Source of the DNA: Trichomonas vaginalis G3 | Lineage: Eukaryota; Parabasalia; Trichomonadida; Trichomonadidae | Direction of reading: 5' to 3' | Assembly: GCF_026262505.1 (NCBI RefSeq) | Contig: NC_067208.1 | Span: 3,171,962-3,235,961, forward strand | Length of the DNA stretch: 64,000 nucleotides | In this document: positions 55,235 to 64,000 of the stretch, piece by piece | Numbering within the stretch: position 1 is the stretch's first letter | Layout of the letters: every line of letters starts with the position of its first letter | Made by a program: the position numbers and the translations under genes | Notes under the pieces: model-generated | What the model was told of the DNA's origin: nothing | The model's database searches: none | Seen by the model: only the letters and a program-made list of their open reading frames with translations

Positions 55235-55775
55235 TTTATTTTTGCATAATATAATGCCAATATGGTTTCTTTTGATTTTATTTCATTTATAAGCAAATCA
55301 GATTTACCCAAAAACTCCACTCCATAAGCGTTCATTTGCTAAATTAAAAAGTGACAATGGGCTAGTCTGTCCCTTTCTCCCATATGAAATATCAATTTTT
55401 GCTTTACGCCTAATTTTTGACGACAATTAGCAAAAAATGTTAAATGTTAACACTCAGTCCATTTGAATATGAAAAATAAAATTGACTTTGATTAAATGTT
55501 TTTATTTATCATGCAATTCTTCTTGCGACCAAAGATTTGAATAAAAGTTCAAAAAATAAGATAGCTTAAAAAATAATATACGGTAGTGTTTACTAATAGA
55601 TGAATAGTATATAAATTCTATTAAAATGGATTTGATCCAAAAAAATATATAAAATTTGATCATAAATAAAATCGTTTTAAATTACTTCTTCATTTAAATT
55701 ATAACAATTATTTTTGATTTTTATTTATCATCCACATTCAAATTTGAATTTTATCACAAAAGAAGGACCACTTTT

Positions 55776-56375
55776 ATGACTACTGCCAAATCTATAAACA
55801 GAGAATGGCTATTTGAAGCTAAAAGAAGAATAGAAGAAGGTGAATCTTACAAAAGTGTGGGAAAGGAAGTTGAATTGGAAAATGGTAAAATTAAATTGAA
55901 TGTTGCCGAAAATACAATAAGAAGAGCATTTCAACTTCAAGAAATCGAATTACCAAAAGTTAGTCGCGGCAGAAAACCAAATCCACCAACATTTGAGCAA
56001 AAACAATTAATTAATTCTTGTGTTTCACAATATAAAGGAGGAATTTCAAAAACTTATTTATTGATTAAAAGGTTTCAAAATATTGCTCAAAATCCCGATT
56101 GTGAGAAAGAAAAAGAAGAAATTGCAAAAGAATTTGAAAATATAGAAGATTTGACAAAAGATCAAATTTTTGACAATTTACAAAAAATAAAGCATCATCA
56201 AGTGGAAAAATTTATGATGGAATCAGGTTTATCTTCAAAAAGAGATTACAAACCAGCAGATCCACCTACCAAATATCGTGCCATATCAAAGAATTTGATA
56301 TGGCACTGCGATATTCATTACCTTCACGGTAATGTTTCTTTTCCATTTTTTGCCATATTGGATGATATAATATAA
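55776..56375 (+). pseudogene. Partial rve-type integrase/transposase (fossil)
   Basis: A 199-residue frame from an ATG. Residues 1-60 resemble a helix-turn-helix (REWLFEAKRRIEEGESYKSV, NTIRRAFQLQ), then GRKPNPPTFEQKQLINSCVS and a linker, ending with LIWHCDIHYLHGNVSFPFFA and ILDD, the opening strand of the rve/integrase core with its first acidic residue. Only the N-terminal portion of such a protein is present. It is not closely related to the integrase of the Polinton-like copies. The element it came from cannot be bounded. Confidence 0.6.
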
Positions 56376-58852
56376 TATAAGAAATATCTTTGATATAGTT
56401 TATCAATCAGAATTTGAAATGCATGATCCAATTTTATTAAAATAAGAAAACAGAAAGCACTTGGATATATTAATTCATAAGATTCGATCATCAGTATTGA
56501 TTTCGATGCTAAAGAGCACGAATAATTTTGTGATAGATTCTCACCCTTAATTCAGAAGGTTGTAAGTTAGCTAGTGAAAAAGAGGACTTAATTAGATTAT
56601 TCGCAAAAATAAAACAATGAACTTTAGATGTAATTCAATTATTATTACTGATGTGAAGTGAGTTTGAGATCAATTAATTGCGTGATTGTATATGTAGAAT
56701 CATATGAACCAATGAAAACTCAACTTGGATAGAATTTTTATATAGGTACGGACACTCCCTTCTAACCAAAATTTTGGCCTTAAACTCCAGCTGCAGGCTA
56801 TATATATTATGCATATGTAGAATACGTAGTTTGGAGAAAATCGGCAAATACAATCTAGAGTTATATCATCATCCAGAATCATCGAGAAAAATCTCTTAAA
56901 TATCACGATAGTACAATCCAGTACAAGTAGCATAGCAGTGCTATATCATAAAACGAATTATATATCAATATAATGCCGTATATTTGATTCAATTTACAAT
57001 ATTGGTATAAAATTGAAGCTTTCTTGATCATGCACTTAGTACTAACAAGTTCAATGATCTCATATGTCTACTACAATTTTAGCATTGCATGTTGAAACTT
57101 GTAATATGAAAATAAATAGACTAAAAATCTGTTTTATACTCTTTTCATCGACGTGTTTTACTGATTTAGCTCATATTTGTGAACACTGTAATACATTTGT
57201 TATAAAATTTCATATTATTTGGTAAGATATTTGTGATCAAAAATATGAGTATAAAATAAACATATAACTCATCATATTATATGCTATTAAATAAAGTTGC
57301 GATACTCTTTCTGCTCTGAGTCATAGTTGAAAATTCCCAAAAAAATTAAAAAAAAGAAAAATGAGAATCAAATATTTGATTTTTCACCTGAAAAAATAGA
57401 TTTAGAATATTTTTTGGAAAACCAATCTGTTGTATTATTATCCAGATTTTGAAGTTCAATCATTTTGAAGTGCAAATTTGCAATTTTTTTTTGATTCTGA
57501 TAGAAATTTTTTCATTCTTCAACTTAAAGCTGGTCAAATCTCAGAAATTATGATAAAATGATATATATCATACAAATTGCAGATAAATTAATAATGATTT
57601 TATTTCTATAACAACAAGTCAATATAATAAATGTATCTAAATGTATTCGTTAATTCCTGGTAATGGTTATTGATTATGATATCAAGCAATAACAGTGTGA
57701 TAAGATTTCAATTTTCAATTTGGAATGAACCTCATGAAATCCAAGTAATTGTTTGGCAAACAAATATAATTCGGTAAGGAAAGTCAAAACACTTCTGCAA
57801 AACTGCATCAATGCATTTTAACATCGCAATTTAATCTCTACACAAAAATTGTATTGACAGATTTACTGTATATTTCAACGGTGCATTTACCATTTGAATG
57901 CGATTTATATATCTGATTATCTAACAAAAATTTTGGTTGGATACTATCGAATCGAAATTTCATTTTTTAATCTATGCTTTTGTAAACGCAATTCTTGGTT
58001 CTAATAATTTTGGAAGCTACCCTATTACTGTGAATAGTTTTTAACGACATTTACTGAAATTGTAAAATATAATCAATCCAAAGAGGGATCATTCGAGTTA
58101 ACATCCTATTACAAAGTATAGATTGCTATGTTCTATTGCATTGCCCCAATGATGGCTTGCTTAATAAAATACATAGGGAGATATGATCCTTGAAAATATC
58201 CTAGCAGTTTTAAATAAAATAAGGTTAAAGAGTGTCCGTACCTTTATTTTTTCCCTCGATTTTTGAAAGAAAACTTGAAGATTACATAAAAAGTGATTTG
58301 TTTATATTTACGAGTATACTGTTATTATTTAACTCGAGATAAATTTTGATACAGATTCATTTACAAAAATAAAATTGAATTAGGAATTGTTTCTAAATAA
58401 ATATAGATATGAAATATTGATAACAATTTTTTGAATTAAACTTGTCAATATATAACGTGTTGTTTCAAAATACAATAAAAATGAATAAACATTCAGGCTG
58501 GCTTATATATGTATGATTTAACCAGAAAAATCCTAGGTGACCAACTGTGTATAACTGTTCACTTGTTTCTATTGCTTTCGTATTAATTGAAAAAACACAT
58601 TGAAATTCCCACAATAAATTCAATACTTCTATTTTTTTATGACTATGGATATTATATTTGTGGAATGCTGTCTGCAAAAATAAATGCAATATCATTTTGA
58701 ATAGTTTGGATATTTCTGTGAGCATGTTTCAATGCGTTTTTACACGAAAAGGATAAGTTTATTGTTAATAATATGCTCAAATAAGAGATCTTATCATTAA
58801 GTTATTACGATTTTTCTGAAAAATATTTCTTTATTTTGAATCACTCTTTGCA
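56376..58852. other. AT-rich spacer without recognisable genes
   Basis: About 2.5 kb. The phrase GGTACGGACACTC near 56745 recurs inverted near 58230 (GAGTGTCCGTACC), a 13-bp inverted pair about 1.5 kb apart that might mark the ends of a decayed element. Otherwise nothing is seen. Confidence 0.45.
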
Positions 58853-59803
58853 ATGAACGAGGAAGAGCGTGAATTTTTTGAAAAAATGGGAATTGAATTT
58901 ACAAGAGTTATTGCAGAAGGTGGATTTGGAGTTATTTACCTTGTTTTCCACACGAAGTATCAGCAGCATTTTGCCCTGAAAAAGATTCCAGAAGACCGAT
59001 TCAAAGAAGAAGAGATCGAATGCCTCAAAACGCTAGATAATCCTAATATTATCAACTTGTACAATTATTACAGATTTCAAGGATACGTTTATCTTTTAAT
59101 GGAATATTGCCCGTTTGATCTTTATCATTTCTTGAAAAAGAATCCAGAAATTTCAATTGAACAACTTAGAAAGTACTGCTATGATATCCTTCTTTCCATT
59201 AAAGCTTGCCATGATCATAATATTGCTCACAACGATATTAAGCCATCCAACTTCTTGCTTGACAAATATGGCCGTATAAAAGTATGCGATTTCAGTTTAT
59301 CGTCCGTTTATGAAGATTCCAAGTGCAAATCCACTTACAAAGGAACAATGCTCTTTATGGCACCAGAACTATTCCATCACAAGGACTATAATCCATTAAA
59401 AGCCGATATCTGGGCTCTTGGAGTTACTTTCTTCTACATGGCAACACAGCAGTACCCATTTTATGCAACTGATCGAAATGTTTTGAAAAAGATTGTTGAA
59501 ACTGGTGTTTATTCCTATTTCAACATAGAAAATCAAGATCTATGCCATATTATCGGTCGTTGCTTGTGTGTTGACCCAGAAAACAGAGCAAGCGTTGATG
59601 AATTACTTTCATTGCCATTTTTCGATCCTTTGGTCTCACGCCGTATGCATAAGAAAGCTGCTGGAATCAAAGTTACTCAGTCCCAAAATTCAATCATTGT
59701 TAAGCCAATTACAAGCTTAAGAGGCAAAATCCACGACCGCTCCTCATTAATTCCATTCAAGATGAGGACAGTTAAAGGATTTTTCATGGATAACAGAAAA
59801 TAA
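58853..59803 (+). CDS. Serine/threonine protein kinase, host gene
   Basis: A complete 316-residue frame that is almost all kinase domain. G-loop AEGGFGVIY at 21-29, ATP lysine K43 in FALKKI, C-helix region E53-E55, catalytic loop HNDIKPSNF with D128 and N133, metal-binding DFS at 146-148, activation segment to APEL at 170-173, DIWALG at 185-190, and the late arginine R245. Two unusual points: HND replaces HRD, so it is a non-RD kinase, and DFS replaces DFG. All catalytic residues (K, D, N, D) are kept, so it is probably active. The C-terminal 50 residues are basic and disordered. Intronless; TCACTCT lies 15-20 bases before the ATG, like the trichomonad Inr motif TCA-Y-W. Confidence 0.93.
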   Translation: MNEEEREFFEKMGIEFTRVIAEGGFGVIYLVFHTKYQQHFALKKIPEDRFKEEEIECLKTLDNPNIINLYNYYRFQGYVYLLMEYCPFDLYHFLKKNPEISIEQLRKYCYDILLSIKACHDHNIAHNDIKPSNFLLDKYGRIKVCDFSLSSVYEDSKCKSTYKGTMLFMAPELFHHKDYNPLKADIWALGVTFFYMATQQYPFYATDRNVLKKIVETGVYSYFNIENQDLCHIIGRCLCVDPENRASVDELLSLPFFDPLVSRRMHKKAAGIKVTQSQNSIIVKPITSLRGKIHDRSSLIPFKMRTVKGFFMDNRK

Positions 59804-60164
59804 TTTATTGTTTGTTTTAAAAAATAAAATTTGTTTGTTATTTATTAATTCATTCTAATATTTACCTTTAACACAAGCTATATTTCAGTCAAAATGAACC
59901 ATGGATAAGAAATTAATTCAGATTCAAATTAAATAATCGCGGTAAAGTGAAAATATCGATTTGAAAGGTACCATTCGTTCATATATGATGACTAAAGTAT
60001 ATTTAATGGATTGAGCAAAGGATTTCTTAAAACGATTGCAAGGAATCGGAAGGAAGTGTTACTATATCATGCCGAAGACTGAAAATGGTAATAATAGTTT
60101 ATACAAAACAATTTACTAGTATTAAAAACAAACAAAAACGTAAACAAAAAATGAAATATTTCGA
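59804..60164. other. Intergenic spacer between kinase and RING gene
   Basis: Separates convergent genes. AT-rich, with AATAAAATT shortly after the kinase stop. No other feature seen. Confidence 0.5.
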
Positions 60165-61613
60165 TTATGGAGGAAGTTCAGCTCTGCACAATGGGCAAAT
60201 CATTTCTTCTTGCATCTATCTTGCCAGACATTCCTCATGGAAGCAGTGATTGCAAGGAGTCATCATCCAAGTGTCTGTTTCCTTGATTTTCATCATACAA
60301 ATGGGGCATTCAGTATCAGGGGGAAGTTCACCGGCGTGGTAGTCAAACTTCTTTGGTTTGAGGATTGATGGCAAGAAAAATGTTGGGCCAAACTTGTTCT
60401 GTAATAGAACAAAAAGAGCTTGAACGAAAACATACAAAGTTTCGTATAAAGCAATCTTCGGGTTATAGTATTCTATCAAGTTATTCTTGTAAAGACAGAA
60501 ATACCATATCGGGGATAGACGAACAATAGAAATTAAGACAACAAATAAGTTATCGTTCTTTTTACGGGAAGGTGCGAAGATGGAATGGACTATTTGTGGT
60601 ATAAAGAACGAGTATAAGTAGGCGATAGAGACTTTGGGGAACTGGAAAATTGCACTTAATGCAATACTTGCTGCGGACATCGTAAATGATATCTCCGTGA
60701 AGAAACCAAAGAATATACTCTTGAAATCATTACCTGTACCTTCATAAGTGTCTGGATTCTGTGACCGCCAGATTCTGCTGATTTGGACCATTTGGATGGC
60801 GAAAAACAAAATTACAGTAACAAAAAAGAGGAACCCGTAAAGGAAAATGAATCTCCAAATGCTCATGGAGAATTCAAAAATGAACAAACTGTAAGCAAAA
60901 TCAAAGCTGAAATTGAGGATAAATGTGTGAGCTGATAGTAACTCTAACGAACTCTGTGACTCAAAATTGGTTCTTAATGAGTTCCACGCCAAATAATTCA
61001 AAACCAAAATAATTGCCGTCATTACTCCAAAGATCATACCCTCTTGGATGTAAAATGGAACGTTAAATAGCTTGCCTGTGAACGCGACTGATTGATTTGG
61101 CAAGATTACGACTCCATCCATGAAGTACGGAAGGTCAAAAGTGTTATTTAGTAGGTCATTCTTGGTCACTGTGAAAGATAATGCAACAATAGGTGTAGTA
61201 TTGGCATTTCTTTCGTATCTATGGACAAGATTTGTGTAAATTTTCTTTGGATTTTGAAGGAATCGGGATGTGTTGAAGTATGATGATTTGTTTACCATAT
61301 CATAAATCATTTCAGCTGATATATTTTTGACATATGGGAATGCTGCCAAAAAATACATTGAATTTTCTTTATCAAACAAGCCATAGAAGTTCATACGGTA
61401 CTTTGGAAATCTAATAAGTGTAGTATTTGTAAATGCAGCGACAGCATCTACGGAATATAGATTTTTGAAAGGTTTTGGATCTTGGATTTCGATGTGAAAT
61501 TGGGATCTTTGGACACGAGATATGTTCTGTAATATGGTTAAGTTTGCTGACCAATTACCGCGAAAATAATGGTTCTCATTAATGGCAATAAATAAGAAAG
61601 ACAATAAAAACAT
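60165..61613 (-). CDS. Multi-pass RING-H2 E3 ubiquitin ligase (Tul1/DSC type) with in-frame TAG inside the RING
   Basis: ATG at 61613; an upstream frame to 61694 has no ATG. MFLLSFLFIAINEN is a probable signal peptide. A luminal domain of about 190 residues with many N-glycosylation sites follows (NWSANLT, NTT, NKSSYFNTS), then about seven membrane spans from IQEGMIFGVMTAIILVLNYL onwards, and a C-terminal RING-H2: CPICMMKIKE, PCNHCFHEEC. The luminal domain, seven spans and terminal RING-H2 match the Golgi/endosomal quality-control ligase Tul1/DSC family by architecture. A TAG at 60216-60218 cuts the RING before its last cysteine pair. The same frame continues to CPLCRAELPP and a TAA at 60165. 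The TAG replaces the position where RING-H2 proteins usually have tryptophan (TGG), so a single base change or error explains it. Confidence 0.85.
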
Positions 61614-61891
61614 TTTGGTAATATTTTCAGAGTGCCACAATATTTCAGAAATTTTATTTGTACCGTAGGTTGAATAGCCCGAGACCAATTTCAAAGGTCG
61701 TGTACCAATAAAAAATTTTGAATCAATTTACACAACGTGCCCATTTTACTCACTCAATATTTGAGAAAATAATTCAATTTTGAGAAGAATGGTCCTCTGC
61801 GTTTTGAGTGAGTGACGAAAAAAATCTCAGAAAAATTGAATGAGTTTTTATGGCCATGAACAAAATTTGTGAAGTTCCCGTTTAAAAAAAA

Positions 61892-63437
61892 ATGCAACCA
61901 AGAACACGAATTCCCGAGTTTGCAGAATTAGAAAACTATAAAAATCTTGGGCTATTGACCCAGATGCAACTCGATTTACTCTATCGAAGAGTAAATGGCG
62001 AGTCTTATCAACAAATACGGAATGTTTACTCAATTTCAAAGACGACAGTAGCACGCGCAATCATGCGCACTGCTACTTGTCGTTCATGGGCAAAAGGTCA
62101 GTCAGGGGGTGGTATGACCCTTTTGTCACTACCAGATGAAATGCAGTTCAAAAAACTTGTTCAAGAGATGGCAGACGACTTGAACTGTATTACAACATCA
62201 ATGGCCATTGCTGTCTGTACGGAATTACAAAATAGGAGATTAAAATTTGCGGCGCGGGTACTAATCGCTGCAAGATGCCCGCATCTTCTAGCGAAGCTCG
62301 ATGATTACTGCCCATCGCCATCCCGTGGCTGGCTTAATCATATCGCCACAAGATTGTCAATTCGGATTGTGAGCTCCCAAACTATTGATATGCTCCGACG
62401 CTCTACCTGTGACGCAAACCATATTCGCCAATTTTTCCTCTCCAAGCATAGATACTTTGCCCGCAGGAAGAAGTTTATTGCGAATATGGACGAGACAATG
62501 CTCTATTCCAAACGTCGCTATAAAGTTCTTACTGCTGGCCGGAATCGCCCAGTTCGCGCTGAAAAGTCTCAGCTTCCACATCTTACAGGGGTCTGTACCA
62601 TCTTTGCAGATGGTACAACTATGAAGCCAATGGTGATACTTCCACAAAAGAAGACCCTTGATGCGGAATTGGAAGATCTGGACGCCTTTTTTTGTTCGCT
62701 CCGAGAGTGGATGGATGAACAAATACCTTTTTATGGTATACTGTATCATGTTCATCTGCAAAGTACAGGAGAAAAGGTCTCAAATGAATGTGTTTGATGC
62801 CCAGGTACCTTTTCTCCTAATTGTAGATGGTCATCCATCCAGGCTCTCTTTCTTGGCCGTTCGCCTCTTGAGCGCCTTCAATATCGAGCTTCTTGTTCTC
62901 CCAGGCCATACATCTCATATCTTACAACCTCTTGATGTTGGGATTTTTTCTCCCTTGAAGGCCCAATTCAAGAAGTTGTTTGATATGGCGACTATCCGGT
63001 ACGATCAGCAAGGGCATATGGTGATCAATTATGTATGGAACGCCAGAGAACTGCGCTATATCATGGTTCGCAGCTTCCTTGATGCATGTAGTGTGTCTTG
63101 CACAGCTACAAACATCGAAAATGCTTTTAAAGCAACAGGAATCTATCCATTGGATATGAACAAACCTCTTGCTTCCAGATACATTGTAGCAAATGGAGTT
63201 CCTCCTGCAAGGCCCAATTTTGTCAACGACAAAGTCCTTACAGATCCAAATGTGATGATGCAAGTCTTCCAAATGGAATATGGACGCCCCATGCAGCAAC
63301 AGGATTGGTATTTCAATCTGTTTGTGGCTATGCAATCTGTTTTGGCCTGGAATGGAGCATATGGCCAGGTTCTTAGTCGTGAGTTACATCTCCTTTATCC
63401 TACTGCAGGTGGATTTCAAAAAATCCAATTAAAATGA
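61892..63437 (+). pseudogene. pogo/DDE_1-type transposase, one frameshift
   Basis: ATG at 61892. N-terminal helix-turn-helix (YRRVNGESYQQIRNVYSISK), a second DNA-binding region to about 62440, then the DDE_1 catalytic core: NMDETMLYSK (first D), LLIVDGHPSRLSF (second D) and GHTSHILQPLDVGIFSPLK (third D), the hallmark of Tigger/pogo/Fot-like transposases. The frame changes at about 62690-62697, at the T7 run before GTTCGCTCC; both sides are otherwise open. No terminal repeats could be found, since the 3' side runs into a minisatellite at 63440. G+C is higher than in the flanks, which suggests recent arrival. Confidence 0.85.
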
Positions 63438-63439
63438 TA

Positions 63440-64000
63440 TAAAGCTGAGGAGCTCCAGGGTGAAGAGGAATTGATGAAGAAAAGAAGCAGCTGCATAATG
63501 GAGTGAGGAAGCATCTTGATGAAGAGAGGAAGCACCTTGATTTAGAGAGGAAGCTGCATGATGAAGAGAGGAAGCACTTTGTTGAAGAGAGGAAGCTGCA
63601 TGATGTAGTGAGGAAGCTGCATGATGAAGAGAGGAAGTACTTTGTTGAAGAGAGGAAGCTGCATGATGAAGAGAGGAAGCACTTGATGAAGAGAGGAAGA
63701 AGAGAGGAAGCACTTGATGAAGAGAGGAAGCATCTTGATGAAGAGAGGAAGCACTTAATGAAGAGAGGAAGCACTTTGAAGAAGAGAGGAAGTACTTTGT
63801 TGAAGAGAGGAAGCATCTTGATGAAGAGAGGAAGCCTTGATGAAGAGAGGAAGCATCTTGATGAAGAGAGGAAGCACTTGATCAAGAGAGGAAGTACTTT
63901 GAAGAAGAGAGGAAGCATCTTGATGAAGAGAGGAAGCACCTTGATGAAGAGGGAAAGCTCTTTGATGAAGAGAGGAAGCACCTTGATGAAGAGAGGAAGC
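63440..64000. repeat. 21-bp minisatellite coding for heptads, runs off the window
   Basis: More than 25 units of GATGAAGAGAGGAAGCACCTT and variants. One plus frame reads DEERKHL heptads (coiled-coil pattern, leucine or histidine every seventh residue), another plus frame reads MKRGSTL, and all three minus frames are open too. Units of 18-21 bp shift the frame back and forth. It may be the repeat region of a coiled-coil gene extending beyond 64000, or a pure satellite. Confidence 0.85.

Larger units (their letters stand above)
54424..55379. mobile_element. 956-bp non-autonomous MULE-type element
   Basis: The ends GAGTGGGGGACAAACTCGCC and (reverse complement of the right end) GAGAAAGGGACAGACTAGCC continue CCATTGTCACTTTTT in both, so the inverted repeats are about 35-38 bp with five mismatches. 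A perfect 10-bp target duplication flanks them, in the 8-11-bp range of Mutator-like elements. Inside is one minus-strand frame (54637-55044) and a 121-bp tandem repeat. The ends are unrelated to those of the larger MULE 100 bp to the left. Confidence 0.85.

Noticed and set aside
63400-63981. 193-residue minus-strand frame of LPLFIK and CFLSSS repeats
   Set aside because: It is the reverse reading of the 21-bp minisatellite, where all three minus frames are open by composition.

Overview
The window looks like nuclear DNA of an AT-rich, gene-sparse protist that uses the standard genetic code and shows no introns in the genes I can read. A parabasalid (Trichomonas or Tritrichomonas type) is my best guess: long empty AT-rich spacers, single-exon kinase and RING genes, and a load of Polinton-like, Mutator-like and pogo/DDE_1-like elements. 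This is inference; no marker gene settles it.

Layout. 1-6793 is host-like AT-rich DNA with one small gene (3413-3841), a 121-bp tandem repeat and a doubtful small TIR element. 6800-29821 is a 23-kb capsid-bearing Polinton-like element (copy 1), flanked by a perfect 6-bp target duplication CATCGA. 29828-33024 is a gene-free spacer. 33025-54321 is a Mutator-like transposon (MULE) with about 145-bp terminal inverted repeats; a second Polinton-like element (copy 2, 33181-50017, containing a 100-N assembly gap) lies just inside its left repeat, so the MULE itself is only about 4.5 kb. 54424-55379 is a second, short MULE-type element with 10-bp target duplications. A partial rve-type integrase gene follows (55776-56375), then a 2.5-kb empty spacer. 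Two ordinary host genes come next: a Ser/Thr kinase (58853-59803) and a multi-pass RING-H2 ubiquitin ligase on the minus strand (60165-61694 at most). The window ends in a pogo/DDE_1-type transposase (61892-63437) running into a 21-bp heptad-coding minisatellite.

The two Polinton-like copies share one gene order: a long coiled-coil/Q-P-repeat protein, a double-jelly-roll major capsid candidate, a small minus-strand gene, an unknown gene, a penton-like minor capsid candidate, an SF3 helicase, (copy 1 only, because of the gap in copy 2) an A32-type packaging ATPase and a repeat-rich inverted hub, then a right arm with a paralogous gene pair, two small amphipathic proteins, an rve integrase, a fibre with a phage Gp10-type tip, a one-pass membrane protein and a D12-class DNA adenine methyltransferase. 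I see no protein-primed DNA polymerase B. The set therefore looks more like a Polinton-like virus or virophage plan with a retroviral-type integrase than a textbook Maverick. Both copies are broken many times, yet differ from each other by only a few percent of substitutions by eye, so they look young.

Most Polinton-like genes are packed head-to-head or end-to-end with 15-40 bp between starts, and a short TTTTTAT-type motif recurs in front of start codons. That suggests compact bidirectional promoters of viral style, quite unlike the surrounding host DNA.
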